DNA from: Vogesella mureinivorans
GTDB lineage: Bacteria > Pseudomonadota > Gammaproteobacteria > Burkholderiales > Chromobacteriaceae
NCBI RefSeq assembly: GCF_007644035.1
Contig: NZ_VMTV02000512.1
Location: forward strand, 1 to 64,000
Length of the DNA stretch: 64,000 nucleotides
Reading direction: 5' to 3'
Both the position numbers and the translations under genes were made by a program. Below the pieces are notes generated by a model that searched no databases, was not told the DNA's origin, and was given only the letters and a program-made list of their open reading frames with translations. Positions 34,841 through 42,756 of the stretch are shown in pieces. Position 1 is the stretch's first letter; each line of letters starts with the position of its first letter.

Positions 34841-34958
34841 GCTTAACGCCCCTGGTTCACCAGCGCTGTAGCGCGAAACGCGGCGGATACCAATGCAGGC
34901 CATGGAAATACCGAAGGCATGGCCTGTGTTGGCCCCCGCGTTGAACGCCGAGTTAGGC
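34841..34958 (-). repeat. Integron attC recombination site (118 bp)
   Basis: Read on the minus strand it begins with R-double-prime GCCTAAC (34958-34952) and ends with R-prime GTTAAGC (34847-34841), fitting RYYYAAC and GTTRRRY. Inner L boxes contain GTTCA and TGAAC. The centre is a long imperfect hairpin (CAGGCCATG at 34896-34904 with CATGGCCTG at 34918-34926, extended by CCAA/TTGG). Orientation is correct: it lies downstream of the cassette gene. Confidence 0.85.
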
Positions 34959-35573
34959 GGTTGATGGATGCTTTAAGTGGTGATATGGCACGAACCTTCT
35001 AGCTGTTTTTTTCAACAATGCCAGTTTTGATTCCGTCGATGCTCAGCTGATTCTTGTCGTGCCAGTACTTCGAAATGCCTGCCTCTCCTTGCTTTGTGGC
35101 CCAATTCCGTAGCAGATCTCTATCGCCCTCGTAGGAGTACAAGGGCACAGCCATGCCACACGATGTCTGAACCATGTCCACGTGCATGTCGAAAATTTGA
35201 CGCGTTCCTGGCAGCGTTTCAAATCGACCGAGGAGGTCGATCCACTCGGGGTCGATTCGGTGGATGGCTTTTGCCGTTCCATAAAGCCGAAGAATCTGTG
35301 GGGGACCTTCAAACGAGCAAAACATGATTGTCATTCTGGGGGCTAACTGAACATGCGCCGCAGTTTCGTTGCCACTCCCGGTAACGTTGAGCCAAGCTAC
35401 CCGATTGCTATCAAGCACCCTGAATGAGTTCATGCCCTTTGGCGAAACATTCACACGGCCTTCAGCAGTGGCTGTTGCAACAAAGAACATTCTTTGCGCA
35501 CCAATGAATGCGATGTGTTTCTCTGAGAGACGGTCATACTGTTGTGCCATGAGAAGCTCCCCAAAAGGCCTAA
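34847..35573 (-). mobile_element. Solitary integron gene cassette
   Basis: On the minus strand the cassette starts after G in GTTAGGC (35574-35568), 18 bases before the gene's start codon, and ends at the G of GTTAAGC (34847). This gives a 727-bp unit of one gene plus attC. No integrase gene, attI or second cassette is seen nearby, so it looks like a lone insertion at a secondary site or the relic of a larger array. It is AT-richer than the flanks and lacks the genome repeat motif. Confidence 0.82.
34999..35550 (-). CDS. Pyridoxamine 5-phosphate oxidase-like flavin protein (cassette gene)
   Basis: 183 residues of the split-barrel PNPOx-like family: a start around LSEKHIAFIGAQRMFFVATA, then VNVSPKGMNSFRVLDSNRVAWLNVTGSGNETAAHV and IMFCSFEGPPQILRLYGTA. 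Members bind FMN or F420 and reduce or oxidise small molecules; the substrate is unknown. ATG 35550 has GGGGAG before it. Codon use is less GC-biased than in all neighbours, and it is bounded by integron core sites, so it was acquired as a gene cassette. No promoter is obvious, as usual for cassettes. Confidence 0.88.
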   Translation of the reverse strand: MAQQYDRLSEKHIAFIGAQRMFFVATATAEGRVNVSPKGMNSFRVLDSNRVAWLNVTGSGNETAAHVQLAPRMTIMFCSFEGPPQILRLYGTAKAIHRIDPEWIDLLGRFETLPGTRQIFDMHVDMVQTSCGMAVPLYSYEGDRDLLRNWATKQGEAGISKYWHDKNQLSIDGIKTGIVEKNS

Positions 35574-35574
35574 C

Positions 35575-35917
35575 GTGAAATATACACATATGCATATGTA
35601 TATATATTTGGTCTGCTAGTGCGCATAAAGAATGATGGTATGTGTATCGTTAATTATTTTCCAAGCATGCAAAGTAGTAGAAGCTTGAAAGCACGCAGCC
35701 AGATGGCACTGCCGCGCCACATTTACTGGAGTAGTGATGAACGGGGCTCTTAATGCGCTCGACAGCCCATAAAAAAATGCCCCGGCCGAGGCCGGGGCAT
35801 TTCTATTACGGTTAACCAACCATGCGGGCTGATGAGGGGAAGCCCATCACACTATCTGTGCGCTTTTACCCCCTATAGCGGTGCAGGTTGGCCGTCTTTT
35901 TGACGCTTACCCGCGTC
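35575..35917. other. AT-rich intergenic region upstream of the cassette
   Basis: No integrase or other gene. An AT-rich palindrome ACATATGCATATGT lies at about 35585-35598. A small minus-strand frame (35616-35819) is not convincing. The trmB terminator lies at 35775-35802. Confidence 0.55.
35775..35802 (-). terminator. Terminator downstream of trmB
   Basis: AAATGCCCCGGC (35775-35786) with GCCGGGGCATTT (35791-35802), 4-base loop. On the minus strand it ends in a run of seven T. It is about 115 bases past the trmB stop. Confidence 0.85.
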
Positions 35918-36598
35918 TTACTTGCGGGTAAAGATGATGTCCCACACGCCGTGGCCCAGGCGGATGCCGCGGGCTTCGAACTTGGTCAGCGGGCGGTAGT
36001 CCGGGCGCGGCGCGTAGGCCTCGGCGGTGTTCTGCAGGTCTGTGTTGCCGTTGAAGACTTCCAGAATCTGGATGGCGTAGTCTTCCCAGTCGGTGGCAGC
36101 GTGCAGGTAGCCACCCGGTTTCAGCTTTTTCACCAGCTTTTCTACCAGCGGGGCCTGGATCAGGCGGCGCTTGTTATGGCGCTTTTTGTGCCACGGGTCG
36201 GGGAAGAAAATATGCACGCCGTCCAGGCTGCCGTCGGCCAGCATATTGTCCAGCACTTCTACCGCGTCGTGGCGCAGCAGGCGCAGGTTGGTGAGCTGCT
36301 TTTCTTCGATCAGCTTGAACAGGTTGCCCACGCCCGGGCTGTGGACTTCTACGCCCAGGTAGTCGTGCTGCGGCATGTTGGCCGCAATCTCGGCGGTGGC
36401 GCCGCCCATGCCAAAGCCGATTTCCAGAATCTTGGGCGCGTCGCGGCCAAAGGCCTGGGCCAGGTCCAGCTGCTCGGGGCGGTATTCGATACCCCAGCGC
36501 GGCATGCCTTCGTCGATGGCGCGTTGCTGGGAAGCGGAGAGGTGGCCCTGACGCAGTACAAAGCTGCGAATGGCGCGCTTGAAGCCTGGATTTTCCAT
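35918..36598 (-). CDS. trmB: tRNA (guanine-46-N7)-methyltransferase
   Basis: 226 residues. A SAM-binding motif [19 protein letters not shown] is followed by the family blocks [36 protein letters not shown] and [14 protein letters not shown]. It makes m7G46 in the variable loop of tRNAs. The length is normal for the family, and the start [18 protein letters not shown] is typical. It is monocistronic by appearance, with a terminator about 115 bases downstream. Confidence 0.96.
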   Translation of the reverse strand: MENPGFKRAIRSFVLRQGHLSASQQRAIDEGMPRWGIEYRPEQLDLAQAFGRDAPKILEIGFGMGGATAEIAANMPQHDYLGVEVHSPGVGNLFKLIEEKQLTNLRLLRHDAVEVLDNMLADGSLDGVHIFFPDPWHKKRHNKRRLIQAPLVEKLVKKLKPGGYLHAATDWEDYAIQILEVFNGNTDLQNTAEAYAPRPDYRPLTKFEARGIRLGHGVWDIIFTRK

Positions 36599-36732
36599 GG
36601 TGCGAACTCAAAAACTGCAAAAAGATCGCGATGTTACCGAATCTTGCGCCTGCGGGATAGCGCGGCGCGGCGTTGACTTGCCGGTGGCGGGTACTTAGGC
36701 TGCGGTCTTGCCTTGTTCAATAGGAATACGCC

Positions 36733-37356
36733 ATGCCGAGCATGGAAAATATCACGCTGTTTACCCTGGCTGCGTTGGTGCTGGCGCTAACACCAGGGCC
36801 GGATATGTTGCTGATCGCTTCACGCAGCGCCAGTCAGGGCGTGCGTGCCGGCTTTGCCACGCTGGCCGGCATACAGGCCGGGGTGTATTGCCATGCCCTG
36901 GCTGCTGCCTTGGGCTTGTCGCAGCTGCTGCAGCGTGTGCCGCTGGCTTACGATCTGATTCGCTACCTTGGCGCGGGGTATTTGCTGTACCTGGCCTGGG
37001 GCTGCGTGCGCGGTGGCCAGCCTGCGGCGGCGATGGCGGCCAGTACAGGCTTGTCGGCGGGCACGGCTTTTCGCCAAGGGCTGTGGACCAATTTGCTCAA
37101 CCCTAAAATGGCCTTGTTCGTGCTGGCACTGTTCCCGCAGTTTGTCCCGCCCACGCATGGGTCGCTGGTGATGTGGTTCCTGTTGCTGGCCACGGTGCTG
37201 AATGGGGTAGGGCTATTGGTGAATGGGGTGGTGATTGTGGCGGCCAGCCGGCTGGCGCGAGGTTTGCTGGCCGCCCCAGCCCGACGTTGGCCGCAGTATG
37301 TGCTGGGCGGCGTGTTTGCCTTGCTGGCGGGCCGGCTGTTGTGGCAATCGCGCTAG
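36733..37356 (+). CDS. LysE/RhtB-family amino-acid exporter
   Basis: 207 residues with six hydrophobic segments. The family opening LALTPGPDMLLIASRSASQG and the central RYLGAGYLLYLAWGCVRGG are clear, as is FRQGLWTNLLNPKMALFVLALFPQF. It should export amino acids such as homoserine, threonine or leucine across the inner membrane; the substrate is not predictable. AGGAA precedes the ATG. Its stop overlaps, tail to tail, the stop of the next minus-strand gene. Confidence 0.9.
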   Translation: MPSMENITLFTLAALVLALTPGPDMLLIASRSASQGVRAGFATLAGIQAGVYCHALAAALGLSQLLQRVPLAYDLIRYLGAGYLLYLAWGCVRGGQPAAAMAASTGLSAGTAFRQGLWTNLLNPKMALFVLALFPQFVPPTHGSLVMWFLLLATVLNGVGLLVNGVVIVAASRLARGLLAAPARRWPQYVLGGVFALLAGRLLWQSR

Positions 37357-38234
37357 CGCTCCAGTGTGCGCAGCAGGTGGCCGACGGTAGGGTAATGCAG
37401 GCAGCCGGGTAGCTCGCGCAGCAGGCGGGCATTGCTCAGGCGGCGCGACTCGGCCATGAAGGACCACAGCCCGGGCGATACCTGCTGCTGCACCTGGGCG
37501 CGGGGCAGGCGCGGCGCGCGCGGCAGGCCCAGGGTGTCGGCCAGCTGGTCGTACCATTCGCCTACCGGCAGGGGCTGGCTGTCGCAGGCGTTGTACACGC
37601 GAATGCCGCTGCGGCGGCGCTGCAGGGCGGCGGCGCACAGGCGCGCCAGGTCGCTGGCGTGAATATGGTTGCTGATGCTGTCTTCGCTGGCGTTGATCAG
37701 CGGGGTGCCGTTTTGCAGGCGGGTCAGCGGCAGGCGCTCGGCGGCGTAGATGCCGGGTGCGCGCAGGATGGTGAGCGCGGTGCCGTGGGCGACGGCAAAG
37801 GCGCGCAGGCAGCGTTCTGCATCGACACGGCGCTGGGCGCGGGGGGAGGTTGGCCGCAGCGGGGCGGTCTCGTCCAGCCACTTGCCATCGGCATTGCCGT
37901 ACACGCCGCTGGTGCTGATATAGACGATTTGCTGTGGTAGACTCCCCGTTTTTGCCAGCTGCGACAAGACCTTGCGCATTCTGGGGTCTATACGGCCTTG
38001 TTCCGGCGGCGGTGCGGTGTACAGCACGGCGTCGGCCAGGCCCGCGATACGCGACAGGCTGTTTTTGTCGTCCAGGTTGGCCAAGAGCGGCAGCGCGCCA
38101 TGTGCGCGCCAGGTGGCGGCGGCTTCCGGGCGGCGTAGCAGTGCAATGACCCGCCAGTGTGGCGTAAGCAGGGGAAGGGCGCGCAAGGCGACATCGCCGC
38201 TGCCCAGTATCAACAAGGTTCGCATGCCGGCCAT
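37353..38234 (-). CDS. NAD(P)-dependent epimerase/dehydratase-like protein (extended SDR)
   Basis: 293 residues. The dinucleotide fold starts LLILGSGDVALRALPLL, and the SDR active-site region is VYISTSGVYGNADGKWLDE (YxxxK reduced to Y-G-N-A-D, as in several atypical members). It resembles the YeeZ-type SDR proteins, which have no clear reaction assigned. Two starts are possible, ATG 38234 or 38225; neither has a good ribosome site. The frame is open far upstream into the next gene's opposite strand, but that part is a shadow. The motif copy at 37848 is on the non-coding strand. Confidence 0.82.
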   Translation of the reverse strand: MAGMRTLLILGSGDVALRALPLLTPHWRVIALLRRPEAAATWRAHGALPLLANLDDKNSLSRIAGLADAVLYTAPPPEQGRIDPRMRKVLSQLAKTGSLPQQIVYISTSGVYGNADGKWLDETAPLRPTSPRAQRRVDAERCLRAFAVAHGTALTILRAPGIYAAERLPLTRLQNGTPLINASEDSISNHIHASDLARLCAAALQRRRSGIRVYNACDSQPLPVGEWYDQLADTLGLPRAPRLPRAQVQQQVSPGLWSFMAESRRLSNARLLRELPGCLHYPTVGHLLRTLER

Positions 38235-38258
38235 TTTAGCGAAGTTTAAGGGAAGAAG

Positions 38259-39287
38259 ATGACGTGTCAGGTAAAGGTGCTTCCGAGCGGCCATTCTTTT
38301 GGCGTAGAAGCGCATGAAACCATTCTGGAAGCGGCATTGCGCCAGTCTGTCGGCCTGCCGTACGGCTGCCGCGATGGTGCCTGTGGCGCTTGCAAGGGCA
38401 AGGTTGTAGAAGGTGAAGTCGAGCACGGTGGCGCGCAGGACAAAGCGCTGTCGGCAGCCGACCGTGCCCAGGGCATGGCGCTGTTCTGCTGTGCCAAGCC
38501 CAAGGGCGACATCACCATCGAAGCGCGCGAGGTGGCGGGTGTCGGTGATATCCAGATCAAGACCTTGCCGTGCCGCGTGGAAAAGATCGAAAAAATCCAC
38601 GATGTAGCCGTGCTGAAGCTGAAGCTGCCGGTGTCCGAGCGCCTGCAGTTCATGGCTGGCCAGTACATCGATATCCTGATGAAGGATGGCAAGAAGCGCA
38701 GCTTCTCCATTGCCAATGCGCCGCACGACGACGCCTTCATCGAGCTGCATATTCGCCACCAGCCTGGCGGCTCGTTCTCCGACTATGTGTTCAACACCAT
38801 GAAAGAGAAAGAGATCATGCGCTTCAAGGGCCCGCTGGGCTCGTTCTTCCTGCGCGAAGATTCCGACAAACCCATCATCATGGTGGCCAGCGGTACCGGT
38901 TTTGCCCCGATCAAGGGCATTATCGAGCACGCCATCCATCAGGGCATTACCCGCCCCATCGTGTTCTACTGGGGCGCCCGCACCCCGGCCGACCTGTATA
39001 TGGCCGAGATGGCCGGCCAGTGGCAGGCGCAGAACAGCCATATCACCTTTATTCCGGTGGTGTCCGACGCGCTGCCCGAGCACAACTGGCAAGGCCGTAC
39101 CGGCTTTGTACACCAGGCGGTGCTGGACGATTTCGACAGCCTGGCCGGCTACCAGGTGTACGCCTGCGGCGCGCCGGTGATGGTGGAAGCCGCGCATACA
39201 GCTTTTATCGGTGAGCGCAGCTTGCCGGCGGACGAGTTCTTCTCGGATGCCTTCTTTTTGTCCAAGGATATGAGCGGTAGTAAGTAA
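38259..39287 (+). CDS. 2Fe-2S/flavin NAD(P)H oxidoreductase (CDP-6-deoxyhexose reductase-like)
   Basis: 342 residues. A plant-type ferredoxin domain (1-90) has cluster cysteines C37, C42, C45 and C77. An FAD-binding barrel follows (KRSFSIANAPHDD, with RSFS as the flavin motif), then an NAD-binding domain (IIMVASGTGFAPIKGIIEH, ending in VYACGAPVMVEAA). This order is that of AscD/CDP-6-deoxy-delta-3,4-glucoseen reductase and of phenol- or toluate-type reductase subunits. No sugar or oxygenase genes are adjacent, so it may serve as a general electron donor. AAGGGAAGA precedes the ATG; a strong terminator follows. Confidence 0.88.
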   Translation: MTCQVKVLPSGHSFGVEAHETILEAALRQSVGLPYGCRDGACGACKGKVVEGEVEHGGAQDKALSAADRAQGMALFCCAKPKGDITIEAREVAGVGDIQIKTLPCRVEKIEKIHDVAVLKLKLPVSERLQFMAGQYIDILMKDGKKRSFSIANAPHDDAFIELHIRHQPGGSFSDYVFNTMKEKEIMRFKGPLGSFFLREDSDKPIIMVASGTGFAPIKGIIEHAIHQGITRPIVFYWGARTPADLYMAEMAGQWQAQNSHITFIPVVSDALPEHNWQGRTGFVHQAVLDDFDSLAGYQVYACGAPVMVEAAHTAFIGERSLPADEFFSDAFFLSKDMSGSK

Positions 39288-39310
39288 GTTTTATTGCTAT
39301 GCGCTGAATG

Positions 39311-39347
39311 CAACGCCCCAGCCTGCTGTAAGTAGGCTGGGGCGTTG
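39311..39347 (+). terminator. Terminator of the oxidoreductase gene
   Basis: A 14-bp perfect stem (39311-39324 with 39334-39347) with a 9-base loop, followed by a T-run. Confidence 0.92.
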
Positions 39348-39445
39348 TTTTTCGACAAATGCTTGGAGCTTGAGCCGAATATTTGCTTTATTTAATTATC
39401 AATCGGCTCATTAGCGGGTTTCATGCAAAAGCATTTGGAGACTTC

Positions 39446-40714
39446 ATGGCACTGGACAGCGTGAACACCCACTTTCTGGCCAATCTGCAAACAGCCGGCA
39501 ATACGCTGGCTGTTTGTGCCAGCCAGGATATCTATGCGGCCAACGGTATGAAGCTGGTGGCACGTGGCGCCAGTATCGATGCCCGCACCAGCGAGCAGCT
39601 CCGCATCCATCGCTTGCGCCAGCCGCTGGAAACCCAGATCCAGCTGGATACCAGCCAGCTGGTGGCCCAGCTGCGCGATGGCATGCAGCAGCTGTTGGCC
39701 GAGGACGCGCTATTGGCCGGCTGGCTGGGCAACCAGGCCAAGGCGCTGCAGCGCGAGCTGGCGGTACTGTCGCTACCGCCGCTGGCCGCCCAGGCCCTGC
39801 AGCTGATCGCCAGCCGCTTTCCCGATGTGTTCTGCCACAGCTTGCGTGTAGCCGCCCTGGCGTGGAGCCTGGCGCCGTCCCCGCGTGATGCGCAGCTGCT
39901 GCTGTGTAGTGGTTTGCTGCACGACGTGGGCTATTTGTACCTGCAACCGGCAGTCTGGCAGCAAACAGGCCCGCTGAGCGCAGACGAGTGGCGCCAGTTT
40001 GACGCCCACCCCTTGGTAGGCTTTGTCTGGGCCAGCGAGCTCAAGGCGGTGCCCGCCGATGTGGCCCAGATGATTTTGCAGCACCACGAGCGGGTAGATG
40101 GCAGTGGCTACCCGCGCCAGCTACGCGGTGATGGCGTGGGGCAGGCAGCAGAAGTGCTGGCACTGGCAGAAATGGCGGCAGGTATTTTCGAGCACGCCCG
40201 CCAGCCGGTGGGCCAGCTGCAAACCGCGCTCAAGCTGCTGCCGGGGCAATTTTCTGCTGCGGTGCGCTTGCCGGCACTGTCGCGGGCTGGCAGCCTGCCG
40301 CGCGAAGCAGGGTTGTTGCAGCCGGTGGATGCCCTGCAGTCGTCCCTGCACCAGCTGCTGATGCGCTTTGCCCGGGTGCATGAGGTGATGCAGCAGATCG
40401 AAGGCCAAACGCTAAGCGAACCGGGCTGGCAGCTGTTTGGCCACCTGGCGCTGCGGCTTAACAGCATTCAGCGTGCGTTTAACAGTGTGGGTCTGGACAT
40501 GCTGAGCAAGCATGCCATGGAAGGGGAAGATACCCAGGCGATGTGGCAGGAGCTGGCCTGGGTCATGCATGAAACCAACTGGCTATCGCGCCATCTGGCG
40601 CGTGACCTGACGCGGCAGCGTTTGCACCTGCCGCTGCAAGAGGCAGAGCTGTTCGAGCCGCTGGCCGTGCTGTTTCTCGGGCTAACCAGCAAAACCGCCG
40701 CAGTGGGCTTATAG
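39446..40714 (+). CDS. HD-GYP domain protein (cyclic-di-GMP phosphodiesterase candidate)
   Basis: 422 residues. The HD-GYP core spans about 120-240: H131, H159-D160 (GLLHDVGYLYLQ), H188, H213-H214, D218 and G-Y-P at 221-223 (HHERVDGSGYP). All metal and signature residues needed for hydrolysis of cyclic di-GMP are visible. There is no membrane segment or receiver domain; the N-terminal 110 residues have no recognised domain (VCASQDIYAANGMKLVARGA resembles the small DUF3391-like lead-in). ATG 39446 has GGAG before it. The 3-prime end overlaps a small opposite-strand gene by six bases. Confidence 0.88.
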   Translation: MALDSVNTHFLANLQTAGNTLAVCASQDIYAANGMKLVARGASIDARTSEQLRIHRLRQPLETQIQLDTSQLVAQLRDGMQQLLAEDALLAGWLGNQAKALQRELAVLSLPPLAAQALQLIASRFPDVFCHSLRVAALAWSLAPSPRDAQLLLCSGLLHDVGYLYLQPAVWQQTGPLSADEWRQFDAHPLVGFVWASELKAVPADVAQMILQHHERVDGSGYPRQLRGDGVGQAAEVLALAEMAAGIFEHARQPVGQLQTALKLLPGQFSAAVRLPALSRAGSLPREAGLLQPVDALQSSLHQLLMRFARVHEVMQQIEGQTLSEPGWQLFGHLALRLNSIQRAFNSVGLDMLSKHAMEGEDTQAMWQELAWVMHETNWLSRHLARDLTRQRLHLPLQEAELFEPLAVLFLGLTSKTAAVGL

Positions 40715-40927
40715 CCAGCCGGCTTGCCACAGGCTGCTGTCACCCAGCTCGCGCCACGGCAGGGTGAAGTGGCGGCGCGACAGTACCGCCTCCAGCGTCA
40801 CGCGCAGCACTTTTTGCGGGTCCTCCGCGTCGTGTTCTACCTGCACCACCAGAAAATGCTTCTCGCGGTTATGCGGGGTGGTGGCGGTCCATTTGCTGCC
40901 CTGCAGCTTCTTGCTGTTTACCGGCAT
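40709..40927 (-). CDS. Small conserved TIGR02450-type protein
   Basis: 72 residues. It matches the small proteobacterial family with the core KLQGSKWTATTPHNREKHFLV, followed by VEHDAEDPQKVLRVTLEAVLSRR and tryptophans near the end. The family is described only as conserved and Trp-rich, without a known role. It overlaps the HD-GYP gene end-to-end by six bases and lies downstream of the suhB terminator on the same strand. Confidence 0.75.
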   Translation of the reverse strand: MPVNSKKLQGSKWTATTPHNREKHFLVVQVEHDAEDPQKVLRVTLEAVLSRRHFTLPWRELGDSSLWQAGWL

Positions 40928-40983
40928 GGTGTGTTCCAGGTGGGTGATGGCGTAGCAGGTGGGGCCGGCGCCGCCAAAAACAA

Positions 40984-41012
40984 CGCCCCCGGCTGCAGGC
41001 AGCGCGGGGGCG
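40984..41012 (-). terminator. Terminator of suhB
   Basis: CGCCCCCG (40984-40991) with CGGGGGCG (41005-41012). On the minus strand it is followed by TTGTTTTT. A full repeat-motif copy lies between it and the suhB stop (41027). Confidence 0.75.
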
Positions 41013-41040
41013 GGGTGGGTGGCCAGGGTTGGCCGCAGCG

Positions 41041-41835
41041 TTAAGCTGTTTTTACGTGCGGGGCGATCAGCGGCAGCAGCTGGCCCAGTACTTTCGGTGC
41101 CGCAGCCACGATATCGCCGCTTTCGAACCAGCCGTCTTCGCCGTGCATATTGGTCACGATACCGCCAGCTTCCTGCACGATCAGGCTACCTGCCGCGATG
41201 TCCCAAGGCTTCAGGTTGAATTCGAAGAAACCATCCACGCGGCCGCAGGCTACGTTGCACAGATCCAGTGCGGCAGAGCCTTCGCGGCGTGCACCGGCGG
41301 TTTTGCCGATCACGTCTTTCAGGATGGCCAGATGGGTGTCCAGCATGCTCTGGTCTACTACCGGGAAACCGGTGGCAATCAGGCATTCGTTCATGTTGAT
41401 GCGTTTGGAAACGCGGATACGGCGGTCGTTCAGGAACGAGCCCACGCCACGGCTGGCGGTGAACATGTCGTTACGGTTCGGGTCGTAAACCACCGCCTGC
41501 TGGATCTGGCCGCGGTGTGCCAGCGCGATGGAAATGCAGTATTGCGGGTGGCCGTGAATGAAGTTGGTGGTGCCATCGATCGGGTCGATGATCCACTCGT
41601 ACTCGGAAGTGCCCAGACCGCGGCCGCCGGACTCTTCTGCTAGAATCGCATGCTTCGGATACGCATCCAGAATGACATCAATGATGGCTTGTTCGGCAGC
41701 TTGATCAACTTCGGACACGAAGTCGTTGTGTTTTTTCTTTTCAACACGCACGGTATCCAGGTTCAGCGATGCACGCTGGATAACGTTGGCTGCACGGCGA
41801 GCGGCTTTTACCGCGACATTGAGCATTGGATGCAT
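41041..41835 (-). CDS. suhB: Inositol-1-monophosphatase family protein
   Basis: 264 residues. The metal/phosphate motifs are present in order: AEQAIIDVI..HAILAEESGG (E of the first motif), EWIIDPIDGTTNFIHG (D-P-I-D-G-T) and RREGSAALDLCNVACGRVDGFFE..WDIAAGSLIVQEAGG. SuhB removes phosphate from inositol monophosphate in vitro and in E. coli also acts in Nus-factor control of rRNA transcription; which role dominates here is unknown. It is divergent from trmJ, the common betaproteobacterial arrangement. Confidence 0.95.
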   Translation of the reverse strand: MHPMLNVAVKAARRAANVIQRASLNLDTVRVEKKKHNDFVSEVDQAAEQAIIDVILDAYPKHAILAEESGGRGLGTSEYEWIIDPIDGTTNFIHGHPQYCISIALAHRGQIQQAVVYDPNRNDMFTASRGVGSFLNDRRIRVSKRINMNECLIATGFPVVDQSMLDTHLAILKDVIGKTAGARREGSAALDLCNVACGRVDGFFEFNLKPWDIAAGSLIVQEAGGIVTNMHGEDGWFESGDIVAAAPKVLGQLLPLIAPHVKTA

Positions 41836-41860
41836 TGACGGCCTCTAAAATCATACAAAA

Positions 41861-41945
41861 CAAGCGCAGCCCCTTCGTGGGGTGCGCGCTTGTCGTAAAC
41901 TGTCTGGGTTAAGGAACGATAAACACCGCTTTTGCAGCGGTGTTT
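41861..41945. promoter_or_regulatory. Two tandem hairpins in the suhB/trmJ intergenic region
   Basis: Hairpin 1 (about 41861-41894, near-perfect, TTCGT loop) is in the likely suhB 5-prime region. Hairpin 2, AAACACCGCT with AGCGGTGTTT (41921-41930 and 41936-41945), has T residues after it and lies 35 bases before trmJ, where it could act as a leader terminator or attenuator. Confidence 0.5.
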
Positions 41946-41979
41946 TTGAATAGCCCGCGATTCTACTCAAAATTACCCG

Positions 41980-42753
41980 ATGAATAAACCCCAAGTACCT
42001 GATTTTTTAAAGAACATTCGCGTCGTACTGGCGCGCCCCAGCCACCCGGGCAATATCGGCTCGGCAGCGCGGGCCATGAAAACCATGGGCCTGACGCGCT
42101 TGTATCTGGTTGAGCCGAAAGTGTTTCCCAGCGAAGAGGCCAACGTACTGGCCTCGGGCGCGGTAGACGTTCTGGCGCACGCCACCGTAGTCAGCAGCCT
42201 GACCGAGGCGCTGTCGGACGTGACCGTGGCCTGCGCGCTGACCAGCCGCCGCCGCGAGCTCACCACCCCGCTATCCACCCCGCGCGAAACCGCGCCCGAG
42301 CTGATAGCCCGTGCGCGCGAGGGCGAGCAGGTAGCGCTGGTGTTCGGCAACGAAACCTTCGGCCTGTCGATAGAAGAAGTGGAAATGTGCAACCGCCTGG
42401 TGACCGTGCCGGGCAACCCGGACTACTTCTCGCTGAACCTGGCCATGGCGGTGCAGGTGATGACCTACGAGCTGTTCAGCCACACCGGCGTGGATGTGAA
42501 CTACCTGAAAGCCGAAGGCGAGGCCGCCAGCATGGCCGAGGTAGAAAGCATGTGCGGCCACCTGGACAACACGCTGGAAACCATCGGCTACTACGAGCGC
42601 CGCAACAGCGAGCGCCTGATGCGCCGCATGCGTGCATTGTTCAACCGCGCTGGCGTACTGCGCGAAGAAATCGACATCCTGCGCGGTTTCTTCAAGCAGG
42701 TGCAGCGCGTCGCCGACGGCAGCCTGCCGCCGCGCGACAAGCAGGGCGAGTAA
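41980..42753 (+). CDS. trmJ: tRNA (cytidine/uridine-32-2'-O)-methyltransferase
   Basis: 257 residues of the SPOUT class. The family start NIRVVLARPSHPGNIGSAARAMKTMG, the knot segment VALVFGNETFGLSIEEVEMCN and SLNLAMAVQVMTYELF are all typical. It methylates the ribose of position 32 in the anticodon loop. The C-terminal extension (GYYERRNSERLMRRMRALFNRA) is the TrmJ dimer arm. It is followed by a DUF1853 gene after three bases. Confidence 0.95.
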   Translation: MNKPQVPDFLKNIRVVLARPSHPGNIGSAARAMKTMGLTRLYLVEPKVFPSEEANVLASGAVDVLAHATVVSSLTEALSDVTVACALTSRRRELTTPLSTPRETAPELIARAREGEQVALVFGNETFGLSIEEVEMCNRLVTVPGNPDYFSLNLAMAVQVMTYELFSHTGVDVNYLKAEGEAASMAEVESMCGHLDNTLETIGYYERRNSERLMRRMRALFNRAGVLREEIDILRGFFKQVQRVADGSLPPRDKQGE

Positions 42754-42756
42754 GCC

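Noticed and set aside
34706-34903. 65-codon minus-strand frame at the attC site
   Set aside because: It runs across the attC end and lacks a ribosome site; better explained as non-coding.
35616-35819. 67-codon minus-strand frame upstream of the cassette, considered as an integrase remnant
   Set aside because: No tyrosine-recombinase motif and it overlaps the trmB terminator.
38235-39197. N-terminal extension of the epimerase-like gene to 614 residues
   Set aside because: The added part is antisense to the 2Fe-2S reductase gene, which has clear motifs and codon bias on the plus strand.
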